Shown piece by piece: positions 18,798-29,017 of a DNA stretch of 64,000 bases. The notes beneath the pieces were generated by a model. The model was not told where the DNA came from. It did not search any database and worked only from the letters and a program-made list of their open reading frames with translations. Within the stretch, counting starts at the first letter, position 1. Each line of letters opens with the position of its first letter. The position numbers and the translations under genes were made by a program. The DNA comes from Pedobacter sp014947265. Lineage in GTDB: Bacteria; Bacteroidota; Bacteroidia; Sphingobacteriales; Sphingobacteriaceae. The DNA lies in NCBI RefSeq assembly GCF_014947265.1, contig NZ_JADCNK010000013.1:62001-126000 (forward strand). The letters run 5' to 3'.

Positions 18798-19220
18798 TTA
18801 TATTGCTTCCGTTTTGCCAGTAGAAACTTCCCCTAATATTTGTTCGGCCTTTTCAATTGCTTTTTCTTTTGTTTCGGCAAAAAGAAGTGGATTCCCCCAA
18901 AATTTCTCATATACATTTGAAAAAAGTCTCATACCCATACGCTTTACGATGCTCGGCTCTACCTGTATGGTCGCCTTTGTATATTTGAGTTCTTCCTTAT
19001 GGATTTTCCTCCAGGCATTTACCTGTTTGGTTTCCTCCCTTGAAGGTTTGTGCTTTTCTTTGGGTGTCTCGCCGGTGCTGATCATCACAAAAGGTTTTTT
19101 CCGCTCGAAAAGGCTGGTAAATGCCGCAATGCCATTCTCGTGGCCATGGGCTTCATCTACTGAGTGGCTGTGCTGAAAGTTCACAAAAACAACCGGAAAT
19201 TTTGAATCGTCTATAATCAT
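18798..19220 (-). CDS. Small protein of unknown function, possibly STAS/SpoIIAA-like
   Basis: A 140-residue soluble protein starting MIIDDSKFPVVFVNFQHSHS. The order of elements (N-terminal strand, a loop, strand KPFVMISTGE, helices, strand ATIQVEP, helix) is reminiscent of small STAS/SpoIIAA-like proteins, but the resemblance is weak. It is rich in Lys and Glu. It stands between two AraC-family regulators on the same strand, so a link with them is possible. No catalytic or metal motif stands out apart from the His in HSHSVDEAHGHE, which could bind metal. Confidence 0.6.
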   Translation of the reverse strand: MIIDDSKFPVVFVNFQHSHSVDEAHGHENGIAAFTSLFERKKPFVMISTGETPKEKHKPSREETKQVNAWRKIHKEELKYTKATIQVEPSIVKRMGMRLFSNVYEKFWGNPLLFAETKEKAIEKAEQILGEVSTGKTEAI

Positions 19221-19351
19221 AATTTTATAATCTCTAACTGATTACAAATTTAGAATGAATATAAATAGCAAAGGTAGACGAAACGGTGTTTGTATTGGAC
19301 GAATGGCGGTTTTGCACAAAAATGTATCTCGTGCAGAACGCTCTTTATGCC

Positions 19352-20224
19352 CTAATGAGTTATTTTATTTCGAAAGGCCAAAGCCGTTGTTCCGGTTATC
19401 CTGGCAAAAATCCGGCAAAAGTAGGGGTAATCGTCGTAACCCAATTCGGTCGCGATTTCTTTAACTGATTTATCGGAATAAAACAGCAATCGTTTGGCTT
19501 CTAAAATGACGCGTTGGTAGATATGGTGGGAGACAGGTAACCCTGTGGCGTTGCGGACACATTCATTAAGGTAAGATGTAGAGATATTCAGGGCGTCAGC
19601 ATAATCCGAGGGTTGTTTAATCAGGATAAAATCCCGTTCCAATAATAGTTTAAATTTTTTGGTAAGGATCTCATAGCGTGAAAGGTTGTCTGTACTTTCT
19701 ATTTGCTCCAGATACTGTGAAACGATCAAACCTACAAAAGCATTACAGCAATCTTTTAGTACGGAAGCAAATAATTTATCTGTTTTCCGTTCAAAAATAC
19801 TTTTACATAAAATGATGGCTCGGTCTAAAATTGTATAAATAGCGGATTTTACCGGTAATGACCTTGCATGTAGAATAACTTGTTCCAATTTTCTTAAATA
19901 ATCGGGATTCAGGTTCTCACTATTTATTCCAAGAAGAAAAACATCCGCTTTTTCAATCTTTATGATGCGATGAATCTGGCTGGGATGAATGTAAAGTACT
20001 GCAGGCGCTTTTATTTCATAACGCTCAAAATCGATTTCAATATGAAAAGTTCCTTTCCTTACTAATGAAAAGATATGATAATCATGCCTGTGTGCATGTT
20101 CTGTTTCATTAAGGGCACTTAAATTTTCAGGCGTTACTTGTTTAACAACAAAATCTTGCTGATATTCTTTGGACAAAGAATGGATAGGGATGGATGTTGT
20201 CTTTTTACTCATTTTTTTAATCAC
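19352..20224 (-). CDS. AraC-family regulator (2 of 3)
   Basis: A 290-residue regulator. The N-terminal sensor half contains EHAHRHDYHIFSLVRKGTFHIEIDFERYEI, a cupin strand-turn-strand, and a long helical linker follows. The AraC DNA-binding domain spans about residues 190-288 and ends ELGYDDYPYFCRIFARITGTTALAFRN. ATG at 20212 (MSKKTTSIPIH) is a plausible alternative start. It is the most divergent of the three local AraC proteins. It is not obviously coupled to one operon; the nearest candidates are the RND efflux genes at 21548-27079 or the small protein gene at 18798. Confidence 0.87.
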   Translation of the reverse strand: MIKKMSKKTTSIPIHSLSKEYQQDFVVKQVTPENLSALNETEHAHRHDYHIFSLVRKGTFHIEIDFERYEIKAPAVLYIHPSQIHRIIKIEKADVFLLGINSENLNPDYLRKLEQVILHARSLPVKSAIYTILDRAIILCKSIFERKTDKLFASVLKDCCNAFVGLIVSQYLEQIESTDNLSRYEILTKKFKLLLERDFILIKQPSDYADALNISTSYLNECVRNATGLPVSHHIYQRVILEAKRLLFYSDKSVKEIATELGYDDYPYFCRIFARITGTTALAFRNKITH

Positions 20225-20322
20225 TACACAAAGATAGTTTTTCGGAAAGCCAGTTAACCTGATTTAGAAATAATTTGAATTACATTAAATGGGAAAACCT
20301 TAATAAGCATACCGATGCATAT

Positions 20323-21186
20323 CTATTGAACGGAGCTCCCCCGAAAGGAACCCGGAGATTGTCTGGATGTCTTATTGAAGACACGATGAAAATAGCTATA
20401 GTCGTTGAATCCCAATCGGTCTGCGACTTCTTTTAAGGGTAGGTTCGAATAGACCATTAGCCTCTGGGCTTCCTTGATCACCTCGCTATGTATTAAATTC
20501 GTTACTGAAAACCCAGTCACTTTTTTTACTACATCATTGAGATAACCAGTGGTGATGTTCATTTCAGACGCAAATTCGGATGGCTTTTTCATGACAGTAT
20601 CCCGTCGTAACAGTTGCCAAAATGTTTTGGCAATTTCTATATGTCGTGGTGAATACTTAATGAGTTCCTTGTTTTCCTTTAATGCATATACCGAGGAAAT
20701 CTGATAAACATAAGCCATCAGCAAAGCCTGTATGGTCTGCTTTCTAAAAATATCTGTTCTTCCATCATGATAGACCGTATCCATAGTACCAAGCATATTT
20801 CTTATTAGTGCTGCCTGACTGGTGGACAGATCCATTGGTATCGTTTCGGCCAGGAATTGATCGAGTAATGTCCTGGCTTTTTCACTAATAAGCGCATGCT
20901 CAAAAAAGAGCACCCATCCCAGACACTCTTTTCTTGACACGAACTGAAGTACCTGTCCAGGATAAGATAGGAATAAAGTATTTGCCTTGAGGGTCACTTT
21001 GTTGAAATCGATCAGAAATTCCATCTCTCCGCTTTCGAGCAGGATACAGAAATAATGGCCATGTCTGTGCGGAAGCGAAATATCGTGTGGTGTCACTAAA
21101 GATTCTTCAGGTTCAATTTTCACGATGTTCATTCCTGAAACAGATTCGGTGACCGAATGGGTCGGAATCTTCTTGTTTTTAGCCAT
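20323..21186 (-). CDS. AraC-family regulator (3 of 3), candidate RND regulator
   Basis: A 287-residue regulator from ATG 21186 (MAKNKKIPTHSVTESVSGM); the frame is open to 21237. A cupin-like sensor (SLPHRHGHYFCILLESGEMEFLIDF) is followed by the AraC domain ending RLGFNDYSYFHRVFNKTSRQSPGSFR. It is closely similar in length and motif placement to the protein at 17830. It sits 310 bases downstream of the outer-membrane factor of the RND operon, on the same strand, which makes it the best local candidate to regulate that pump. Confidence 0.87.
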   Translation of the reverse strand: MAKNKKIPTHSVTESVSGMNIVKIEPEESLVTPHDISLPHRHGHYFCILLESGEMEFLIDFNKVTLKANTLFLSYPGQVLQFVSRKECLGWVLFFEHALISEKARTLLDQFLAETIPMDLSTSQAALIRNMLGTMDTVYHDGRTDIFRKQTIQALLMAYVYQISSVYALKENKELIKYSPRHIEIAKTFWQLLRRDTVMKKPSEFASEMNITTGYLNDVVKKVTGFSVTNLIHSEVIKEAQRLMVYSNLPLKEVADRLGFNDYSYFHRVFNKTSRQSPGSFRGSSVQ

Positions 21187-21237
21187 TTCTATTGATCTTA
21201 ATTGCCTGTGACAAATGCTGATTTTGTGAATACGCAA

Positions 21238-21547
21238 ATATACTTTATGATGGGGATCTTTCCGTCAGTAATAACCCGGTCAAAATTAGATTGTTTCTAT
21301 TGGGAGCCAGGGCGCTGAATAGTAGTGGTGCCCGGTACTATAAAGCGCTACCTAATCTTCCATTCTGTTATGCCTCCAGGCAATGTAAATGCCTGGAGGT
21401 TCGTTCCAGGGAACCATTAAATATAACGATACCCATTTTGTGATATTTTTACTCCTAATAATTTATTGTTTCCTGTTAATGCTTTTCCTGGTATAGACCG
21501 TTCTTTTGGTTTTAAATGGCATCCGTATTATTTACACAACATTGATG
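21238..21547. other. Interval between efflux operon and AraC gene
   Basis: About 310 bases. It contains the hairpin at 21373-21399 and a smaller one, GTTCC-AG-GGAAC, just after it. No coding frame of interest. Confidence 0.45.
21373..21399 (-). terminator. Hairpin after the RND operon
   Basis: Perfect 10-bp stem CCTCCAGGCA/TGCCTGGAGG with a 7-base loop, about 150 bases past the stop of the outer-membrane factor gene. It has no T run on the minus strand, so it may slow or protect rather than fully terminate transcripts. Confidence 0.5.
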
Positions 21548-22846
21548 TTAACGTTCTATTGAACCAGTTGCTTTCTGGTATGCGGCCGCATCAATTTTAT
21601 ATTGAACCTTTGCTTCAAGCAGGTTACTCTTTGCCTGCTGCCAAATTGTTAGTGCTTCCAATACATCCTTGCCTACGATCGTTCCGGCCTTGAAACGGTC
21701 ATTACTCAGTTTAAGGTTTTCCTCTGCCTGGCTTAGTGATAGGTTAGAAAGTCCTATCCGTTTTACACTCTGGCCAAGTTGAAGAAATGCTTGCTGTACT
21801 TCAAGAGTAACCTGTTCTTCCCGTTCCTTTAACTGATAGCGTTGTGAGGAAACTTTGAACTGTTGTTCCTGTATTTTTTTTCTTTTTCTACCCCAGTCGA
21901 AAACAGGTATGTTTATGCTAAGCATACTGTAATATGAAGCCATGAAATTATCTTTATTAGTGGGATTGATCCCGCTTTTTCCAAATGCTGTTATCCCGTT
22001 CAATGCCAGGCTCACACCAGGCCTAAGATCAGCCGCTAACATTTTTTGTTGCAGCTCTGCTGTTGATACCGACGTTTGAAGGATCTTTATTTCCGAACGA
22101 TTGCTTGGCGCCTGTTGCATCGGGGAATTATCTATTACAGTATTTATTGGCGCGTCCAGGAAATCCGACACTGTAAAATCCGTGCTGTCTGTCAACCCCG
22201 TAACCTGTGCCAGGTATAGCTTTGCCATGGTCAGGTTGTCCTCTGCACGTGAAATATCAAGCTCATTTGCATTTTGTTGTACCTGAGCCTGCAATACATC
22301 ATTTTTATAGGTAGTTCCGGCAGTGAAATTGTTATTGAGATCGGTATAAAGGGCAGCCAATTGTTTTTTAGTTTGCAGGGCGAGTTTGATCCGTTCCATG
22401 GCAGATACCACCAGCCAATAGGCTCTTTCGGTGGTGAAGAGCACCTCAGTTGTAACAAGAACTTTCTGCTCCTGCCGTATCTCTACACCATTTGCTGCAA
22501 TCTCCTTGCCAAGTCTAACTTTGCCACCTGCATAGATGGGCTGAGTGATCCCCAGGCCAGAGCTTACCCCATATTCGGGAATAATAGTATTTAATGGTTT
22601 CCCGAAATAAAAACCGGTTATCGAGCCATCCACGGAGGGCCTGCCACCAACATCCTGTTGTGCCTTTTGCGCCCTTGCAGCATTGATGTCTTCCATTGCT
22701 GCCTTGATGTTATTGTTCCTTTCCAGGGCCATCTGCCTGCAGCGTTCCAGTGTCAGAACCTGCTGTGCCCTTGTTATTTGCGGGAGTACGAAGCCGATAA
22801 ACAGCAGGGGCATATAGGCTAATATTTTCTTTATCTTGAATTTCAT
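21548..22846 (-). CDS. TolC-family outer-membrane efflux factor
   Basis: Outer-membrane channel subunit of a tripartite efflux pump. The frame is open to 22963, but ATG 22846 gives a standard signal peptide (MKFKIKKILAYMPLLFIGF, cleavage after TRA) and lies 10 bases past the pump gene stop. At 432 residues it is normal for the family. Two long alpha-hairpin repeats are visible: LERCRQMALERNNNIKAAMEDI at the N-terminus and TLEVQQAFLQLGQSVKRI in the second half, with the Tyr/Gly-rich barrel strands between. It is the last gene of the adaptor-pump-channel operon. Confidence 0.88.
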   Translation of the reverse strand: MKFKIKKILAYMPLLFIGFVLPQITRAQQVLTLERCRQMALERNNNIKAAMEDINAARAQKAQQDVGGRPSVDGSITGFYFGKPLNTIIPEYGVSSGLGITQPIYAGGKVRLGKEIAANGVEIRQEQKVLVTTEVLFTTERAYWLVVSAMERIKLALQTKKQLAALYTDLNNNFTAGTTYKNDVLQAQVQQNANELDISRAEDNLTMAKLYLAQVTGLTDSTDFTVSDFLDAPINTVIDNSPMQQAPSNRSEIKILQTSVSTAELQQKMLAADLRPGVSLALNGITAFGKSGINPTNKDNFMASYYSMLSINIPVFDWGRKRKKIQEQQFKVSSQRYQLKEREEQVTLEVQQAFLQLGQSVKRIGLSNLSLSQAEENLKLSNDRFKAGTIVGKDVLEALTIWQQAKSNLLEAKVQYKIDAAAYQKATGSIER

Positions 22847-22856
22847 TTTATTATTT

Positions 22857-25800
22857 TTAGTGATGTGCCGGTTTATACTGTATGTGTTCATCTGCATCAG
22901 GTTGTCCATCTTCTTCGTGTGCCTTGACCGGTTTGATGAATTTATAATAAAGCACCGGGACAATGAAAAGCGTCATGACCATAGAAACGATCACACCGAC
23001 AGCCAGCACACTTCCAAGTGGTGCCCACATTGGCGATTGGCTTGCGATCATCGGTATAAGGCCAATGGCAGCAGCAGAAGAGGTAAGGAAGATTGGGCGC
23101 ATTCTTCTTTTTGCAGCGGATAAGGCAGCGGCCTTTATCGTATAACCATGTTCAAGTATGAGCTCATCCGTATAATCCACCAGAATAATACCGTTGCGGA
23201 CCACGATGCCCATCAGGCTGATGATTCCCATGAATGCAAAGAAGCCCATAGAGTTGCCCGTTAGATACAGTCCCAGCATGGCACCTAAAAGACTCAGTGG
23301 AAAGGTAGAAAGTACGATTAGTACTTTGCCCATGCTCTTGAACTGGAATAATAGCACCAGAAAGATCATGATCAGACTGATCATAAGGGAGGTGCCCATG
23401 TCTGGCCCGCTCTCCTGGGAAGCTTCGTCTTCACCACCATAACTGATCCTGATGCCTTCGGGCAGCTTCAATTTGTCTATTTGAGGACGTATTGACGCGA
23501 TAATGGCACTGGCCTTTACCCCCATCTGTGATTCTGATGAAACAGTAAGGGTACGCAGCCCATTACGGTGAGCAATAGCACCAGTGTGCCAGGATGGCTG
23601 AAGGTCAACTACCTCTTTCAGTGGTATCTTGGTATTGTATCTGGACGTGAGGCTAAGCTGTTCCAGGGAGCCAAAATCCGATCTGTTGCTGGTATCCAGT
23701 CGCAGTAGTATATCGACCGGTTTATCTCCTTCCCATAATCTGGATACCGGGTAACCGTTTATTTCGGCACCCAGGGTTTGGGTAATCAGCGCCTTACTGA
23801 TACCGAGCCTGCTAGCCTGGTCTTCCTTGATGCGCGCATTGATACCGAAATAATCACGTTGGTAATCTGTCCTGATCCAGTTTGTACCCTTAGCGTTGGA
23901 TAGGATGGACTTGACCTGAAGAGCGACTTTTTTCTGATCGGCCAAATCCTCACCGATGATACGTATCTCGACTGGTGCCGGCTGTTCTTTGATCGATAAC
24001 TGGCGTACGCGTACATAACCATTCGGCAGGAAGTTTTCAAATTTCCTGAGATATTCTTTGATCATCTCTTCAGTTGCATCTTCACTTACCGTATTGATGA
24101 AGATCTGCGCATAGTTTTCTCTGGCTGGTTCCGGTGCATAGGTCGAATAGAAACGCGGCGAGGATGTGCCAATAAAACTTGCGGTCGTCACGATACGTTT
24201 ATCTCCCTTTATAGCAGCCTCAACCTTTTGGACCGCTTTCTCCGTTTCAAGGACACTGGTTCCATTCTGCATCCATAATTCGAGGTTAAACTGGTTCCTT
24301 TCTACGATGGGAAAGAACTCGGTTTGTACATGGCCACCGATAAAGAAAGCAAGGAAGACTGAAAGAACCCCTGCTGTAAGTGTACTCTTTGGCCAGCGCA
24401 TACAGAATTCCACGGCCTGGTTATATCCGTCTTGTAAACGATCCAGTATATTCTTTTTTAAAGGACGTTCACTTATCTTGTGTTTGAGTCCCTTTTTCAA
24501 AAAGATATAACAGAGATAAGGAGTCAGGAAAATTGCCACCAAAAATGACGCGGTTAGTGCTACACCAATGGCAACAGGCAGTGCCTGGATGAATTCTTTC
24601 GACATGCCATGCAGGCAGATTGCTAGCGGGGCAAAAGCAAAGATAATGGCGGCCGTGGCTGTAAATACGGGTACCATTAACTGTGTAGCACTTTGCCAGG
24701 CAGCTGTCCATGAAGCTACACCCTCATCAAGTTTTTCGATATAATTATCTACGATCACGATGGCATCGTCTACGACCATGCCGAGTACAATAATTAATGC
24801 TGCAAGCGTGACCTGGTGGAGTTCGATGCCAATTATGTTAAGCACAGCAAATGTAATCGCTATAGAAACAGGTGCCGCAATGGCGGAGATCGCGGCAACA
24901 CGTAGTGGCAGCAGCAGCATTACAACCAATATCACGGATAGGATGGCGATACCAAACTCCAACATGAAATGGCCAAGGCGTTCTTTGACCACCGTAGGTT
25001 GGTCCACAATTGTCTTTACACTGACATCACCAGGAAGGTTGCTTCTTACTTCAGCGACCTTTTGCTCCAGTTGCTTCCCCAGTTCCACGATGTTGCTTCC
25101 AGGCTGCATTTCCACAGTCAGCATCATCACATCGTTGTTGCCAACTTTGATCTTGTTTTTGAGTTCCTCATAACGGCGTTCGATCCTGGCCACATCTTTT
25201 AGCCTTACCACGATTCCCGCAGGTGTACTGTATATGATCTGGTCGCCGATGGCAGTTTCGTTTTTGAAACGACTGCCTGCAAAAATAGGTATCTTGCTCG
25301 CTTCCAGGGTAAGGTCGCCAGTAACCTGGGTCACATTTTGCGCCTGTAAAACCGTTGCTATAGTATGTAGGTCAAAACCATACTGCCGTAACTTTTCATC
25401 CTGTACTGTGATGTATATCTGTTGCCGCTGCCCGCCATAACGTTTGATCTTGGAGACTGCCGGAATCGTTTTGATACCATCCTCCAGCCGGTCAAGATAT
25501 TTTTCAATATCGGCATAAGAGCGCCCTGGGGCAGTAACGGTTATCATCTGGGCTACCACATCCCCAAAATCGCTGTTGACCACGGGGCCAAGTACCCCCT
25601 CGGGTAGTACGCCCCTCATATTCATGTTGAGGCCATGCTGCAGGGTGCTCCAGAACTTCTTAGTGTCTTTTACATTGTCGTTCAACTCCGCGGTAATGAT
25701 CACCTGACCTTCCTTCGTTTCCGATTTGGTCTTACTTTTCCGGATTTCTTCGAAACTAAAAAGATATTGTTCTATTTTGTTGGTAACTTCTTTCTCCATC

Positions 25801-25988
25801 TGGATCTCATCTGCTCCAGGGTAGGCGGCTATGACAAGCGCTTGCCGGACAGTAATCCTGGGATCTTCGCTCCGGGGCATGGTAAATAGGGCAATGACGC
25901 CTGCCATAACCAGTATTGCTGTTATTGCTAACGTTATCTGAGGGTAACGCATAGCTGCCTCGATAACATTTATTCTTCTTTTCTTCAT
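22857..25988 (-). CDS. RND efflux pump, AcrB/HAE1-type permease
   Basis: Inner-membrane pump of 1,043 residues, full length for the family, driven by the proton gradient. TM1 follows the cytoplasmic start (MKKRRINVIEAAMRYPQITLAI). TM4 has the proton-relay region LGMVVDDAIVIVDNYIE with the paired Asp, and the second half has the matching MGIVVRNGIILVDYTDEL. The two large periplasmic loops (about 50-330 and 550-850) show the repeated porter-domain sequence. The short C-terminal tail is acidic and His-rich. Substrates of such pumps (drugs, dyes, fatty acids) cannot be predicted from sequence. Confidence 0.92.
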   Translation of the reverse strand: MKKRRINVIEAAMRYPQITLAITAILVMAGVIALFTMPRSEDPRITVRQALVIAAYPGADEIQMEKEVTNKIEQYLFSFEEIRKSKTKSETKEGQVIITAELNDNVKDTKKFWSTLQHGLNMNMRGVLPEGVLGPVVNSDFGDVVAQMITVTAPGRSYADIEKYLDRLEDGIKTIPAVSKIKRYGGQRQQIYITVQDEKLRQYGFDLHTIATVLQAQNVTQVTGDLTLEASKIPIFAGSRFKNETAIGDQIIYSTPAGIVVRLKDVARIERRYEELKNKIKVGNNDVMMLTVEMQPGSNIVELGKQLEQKVAEVRSNLPGDVSVKTIVDQPTVVKERLGHFMLEFGIAILSVILVVMLLLPLRVAAISAIAAPVSIAITFAVLNIIGIELHQVTLAALIIVLGMVVDDAIVIVDNYIEKLDEGVASWTAAWQSATQLMVPVFTATAAIIFAFAPLAICLHGMSKEFIQALPVAIGVALTASFLVAIFLTPYLCYIFLKKGLKHKISERPLKKNILDRLQDGYNQAVEFCMRWPKSTLTAGVLSVFLAFFIGGHVQTEFFPIVERNQFNLELWMQNGTSVLETEKAVQKVEAAIKGDKRIVTTASFIGTSSPRFYSTYAPEPARENYAQIFINTVSEDATEEMIKEYLRKFENFLPNGYVRVRQLSIKEQPAPVEIRIIGEDLADQKKVALQVKSILSNAKGTNWIRTDYQRDYFGINARIKEDQASRLGISKALITQTLGAEINGYPVSRLWEGDKPVDILLRLDTSNRSDFGSLEQLSLTSRYNTKIPLKEVVDLQPSWHTGAIAHRNGLRTLTVSSESQMGVKASAIIASIRPQIDKLKLPEGIRISYGGEDEASQESGPDMGTSLMISLIMIFLVLLFQFKSMGKVLIVLSTFPLSLLGAMLGLYLTGNSMGFFAFMGIISLMGIVVRNGIILVDYTDELILEHGYTIKAAALSAAKRRMRPIFLTSSAAAIGLIPMIASQSPMWAPLGSVLAVGVIVSMVMTLFIVPVLYYKFIKPVKAHEEDGQPDADEHIQYKPAHH

Positions 25989-26047
25989 TTTAATGAGCTA
26001 CAATTGATGTGCACTGGTGAATAGGTACTTGTTGTATCCGATAATTT

Positions 26048-27079
26048 TTACAGGCCAACTTTCTGGCCGTCTTTGATATTGTCCTGACCTGACACGATGA
26101 TACGGTCGCCGGCCTGAAGTCCGTTGGTCACCAGAATGGAACGGTCTGACAATCCCCCTGTGCCGATACGTTTGCGGATCGCCCTGTTTTGGCCGTTCAC
26201 TGTAAAAACATAGGCCAGGTTGTCGGCATCGTGTACAACTGATTCGATTGGAATGGTAATAGCGTTGGTCTTTCGGGAAGTGCCGATACTGATATCAGCA
26301 ATCATTCCCGGCAACAATGTGCCCTTTGGATTGTCAAGCCTTATCTTTACGGAAAAGGTTTTTGATGTGGGATCTGCAAGCGGATTGATGATGGTGATAG
26401 TACCGTTGAGCTGCTGGTTCAATGTCGGGATAGTAATCCTGGCGATCATCCCGTTTTTCATTGCACCCACTTCGCTTTCCGGTACGGCAATCCTCGCATA
26501 GACCTGATCCGTCCTGACAATGGTAAACGCTGCGACACCCGGTGCGGCAGCGCTCCCGTTTTCGATCATTTTTGCTGCGATGATACCACTCATAGGTGAA
26601 TAGAGCTTGCTGTCGGCAATATGCTTTTCGTTTATCCCTTTATTGGCCCTGGCCTGGGCTAGTCTGGTCTTGATATCCATATAGTCCTTTTCCGGAAGGC
26701 TGCCTTTCTTATATAGCTCATCTAACCTTCTGTATAGATCTTCGGCCTGTTCCAGGCCAGCTTTAGCTATGGATAACGCGTAGGTATATTCTGTAGCGTC
26801 AATACCGGCCAACAATTGGCCTTTAACTACATGCTGTCCTTCGTTAACCATGATCCGGTTTACGGTTCCGGCTACAGAAAAACCGACCTGAGCGGTATTG
26901 TCTGGTTCGATTGTTCCCGAATAGCTCAGCATTTGCTGACTGTCGATTGAAGCTACAGTCGTTACCGTTACTTTGGCAGGGAGAGTGCTTTGCTTTATCT
27001 CGTTTTTTTGTGTACAACCAACTAGAGTAATCAGTCCGGCAGACAACATCCCCAGGCAGGCATGGTTTGTTATTTTCAT
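26048..27079 (-). CDS. RND periplasmic adaptor lipoprotein
   Basis: A 343-residue membrane-fusion protein of the HlyD/MFP family. It has a lipoprotein signal (MLSAGLITLVGC, Cys22). The lipoyl half-motif FSVAGTVNRIMVNEGQHVVKGQLLAGID and the second half-motif KLYSPMSGIIAAKMIENG flank a short alpha-hairpin (about residues 105-145), followed by the beta-barrel and membrane-proximal domains. It is the first gene of the efflux operon, 59 bases before the pump. The adaptor links pump and channel across the periplasm. Confidence 0.9.
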   Translation of the reverse strand: MKITNHACLGMLSAGLITLVGCTQKNEIKQSTLPAKVTVTTVASIDSQQMLSYSGTIEPDNTAQVGFSVAGTVNRIMVNEGQHVVKGQLLAGIDATEYTYALSIAKAGLEQAEDLYRRLDELYKKGSLPEKDYMDIKTRLAQARANKGINEKHIADSKLYSPMSGIIAAKMIENGSAAAPGVAAFTIVRTDQVYARIAVPESEVGAMKNGMIARITIPTLNQQLNGTITIINPLADPTSKTFSVKIRLDNPKGTLLPGMIADISIGTSRKTNAITIPIESVVHDADNLAYVFTVNGQNRAIRKRIGTGGLSDRSILVTNGLQAGDRIIVSGQDNIKDGQKVGL

Positions 27080-27754
27080 TTTTGTGATTTTATTAATTAA
27101 AATTTATAGCAGATTTTCATCCCGGCAATCAAGTATTGTTAAGCTTTGCATTTGAGGCAGGTTTAAAAAATGTGCTGTTTTGACCCGGGCAAAGGTCATG
27201 TTTGATTTAGTAAGATTTGGTGATAATCACGGGCATTCTATGGACGAATCACGTTTTTTAATACCTGGTGGAGATACCGATTAGGCATCAGGGAGTAGGA
27301 GTCATAGGTATTATAGGATTTCAGTCGACAAGGAAGGGAGGGGATTAGTTTGGTGCTTTAAGAAGCATACGACGACCGATAGATTTTGAATCGTCTGGAG
27401 AAGGTGAAGTTGGGTCTTTTATAGAACTTTCCCTTTAAGATGGTTTGTCAGATATTGGGTATTTCATTAAAAGTGTGCGCCAGATTCATTCCAAACTATG
27501 TAGCCAGCTTTTTACCACCAGGCGTCTCGTCCTGAAATTACTTGTGGTTTTTGAGTTGTAATACTAGAATTAGTTTACATCATTAAAGTCCGAAAAATTG
27601 CGTTTATAAGCTAAGTTTTTTGCAATTTAGAAGGACTAAATTGATCACCATAAAATAAATTTCTTCCTGGAAGCAACGTTGAATAAATTAGATTGTCTTT
27701 TTAAGATATAATTTCTGAAAAATGACTTTTATAACCATCTCAATAAAAAGGCTT
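27080..27754. other. Gene-free interval with mobile-element-like repeat
   Basis: About 670 bases between the divergent efflux operon and the metallopeptidase gene. It contains one copy of the sequence repeated near 57.1 kb (27467-27522). No coding frame of interest. Both divergent promoters must lie here. Confidence 0.5.
27467..27522. repeat. Dispersed repeat, copy A (IS-end-like)
   Basis: Shares three aligned blocks with 57091-57148: TAAAAGTGTGC, CATTCCAAACTAT and TTTTTACCA, in the same order and with near-identical spacing. Two copies 30 kb apart in gene-free DNA suggest ends of the same insertion-sequence type, now without transposase. Confidence 0.55.
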
Positions 27755-29017
27755 ATGCTTAAACAAATCTATTTATCACTTTTATTATTACTTAGTACCT
27801 GCGCATTTGCGCAAAACATGCAGAGCAGAAAGGCTGATAGCTTATACGCAGTCAAAAGTTATATTGCTGCAGGTCGTTATTATTTGCTTGCAGCCGGCAC
27901 CGACGAATTTAAATCCTTAAAACGTAATGAATATTACAATGCTGCCTGCTGTTACGCGTTAAGCGGTAAAGCAGATAGCGCCATGCTGCTGCTTAAAAAA
28001 GCGGTTGAAAATGGTTATAAAGATGGAGCACACCTAAAGGTAGATACCGATCTTGATGCACTGCATTCCATGCCCGAATGGACTACATTAGTTGCCAGGA
28101 TTGGAAACATCAAGGCCAGTACAAATGATCCGATGAAAGCTAAACTCGTTACCACCGACATCAAAAATTTCTGGAAGGCATATGACCTTGCACATCTGGA
28201 CACCGCCAACCGTTTAGCTATTTATAAAAAATATTACGTAGAGCCAGGCACTGTTGGCTTGCAGGACTATTTTGCCATAAAGGTAGGCAGCGTAAAAAAA
28301 TTCGTGGAAACGCACGATGGTAAGCCTAATTTTTACGCCGCAATCCGTAAAAACACTTTTATGGTTGAGTCGCAAAAGCCACAGATGATAGCTAGCTTTG
28401 TGAAGTTTAAACAACTCTATCAAGCGGCTAGTTTCCCCGACGTTTATTTTGTGATTGGCGCGTTTACATCGGGTGGTACATCGACCGAAAGCGGGCTACT
28501 CATAGGTCTTGATCAGGGCGTGCGTACGTCCGATATCCCGGTAACAGAACTTACGCTTTGGCAAAATAACAATTTTAACAATCTATCCGGTTTGCCCAAC
28601 ACAATAGCGCATGAGTTGATCCATTTTAATCAGAATGGGATGAAACGAGATACTTCGCTTTTACACGGTGTAATGGTAGAAGGCATGGCCGATTTTATTG
28701 GCGAACTAATATCGGGTAACAATGCTAACCCACGTTTGCACGTATGGGCCAAAGGTAAAGAAAAACAAATATGGACCGATTTTGAAAAGGAGATGTACTT
28801 GAAACGCAGTTATAACTGGATAGCAAATTCGAACCAGGAAACTGCTGATAAACCGGCTGACTTAGGTTACTGGGTAGGATATCAGATTTGCAAAGCTTAT
28901 TATGATAAAAGTGTCGATAAAGCCAAAGCCGTAAATGATATGCTGAATATCAAAGATTACAAAGCTTTTTATCAGGAAAGTGGTGCGCACATGCTATTTA
29001 TGAATGCAGCAAATTGA
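27755..29017 (+). CDS. Secreted DUF2268-type zinc metallopeptidase with TPR-like N-terminus
   Basis: A 420-residue secreted protein from ATG 27755 (MLKQIYLSLLLLLSTCAFA, cleavage before Q); the frame is open to 27722, but that would lengthen the signal. Residues 20-110 form a short tetratricopeptide-like region (YNAACCYALSGKADSAMLLLKKAVENGYKDG). The catalytic part has HELIH (residues 286-290, within NTIAHELIHFNQNG) and a downstream VEGMADFIGEL supplying the third ligand, as in DUF2268 predicted Zn-dependent proteases. It is probably periplasmic. It precedes the lanthipeptide genes on the same strand, but a 530-base gap argues against one operon. Confidence 0.8.
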   Translation: MLKQIYLSLLLLLSTCAFAQNMQSRKADSLYAVKSYIAAGRYYLLAAGTDEFKSLKRNEYYNAACCYALSGKADSAMLLLKKAVENGYKDGAHLKVDTDLDALHSMPEWTTLVARIGNIKASTNDPMKAKLVTTDIKNFWKAYDLAHLDTANRLAIYKKYYVEPGTVGLQDYFAIKVGSVKKFVETHDGKPNFYAAIRKNTFMVESQKPQMIASFVKFKQLYQAASFPDVYFVIGAFTSGGTSTESGLLIGLDQGVRTSDIPVTELTLWQNNNFNNLSGLPNTIAHELIHFNQNGMKRDTSLLHGVMVEGMADFIGELISGNNANPRLHVWAKGKEKQIWTDFEKEMYLKRSYNWIANSNQETADKPADLGYWVGYQICKAYYDKSVDKAKAVNDMLNIKDYKAFYQESGAHMLFMNAAN

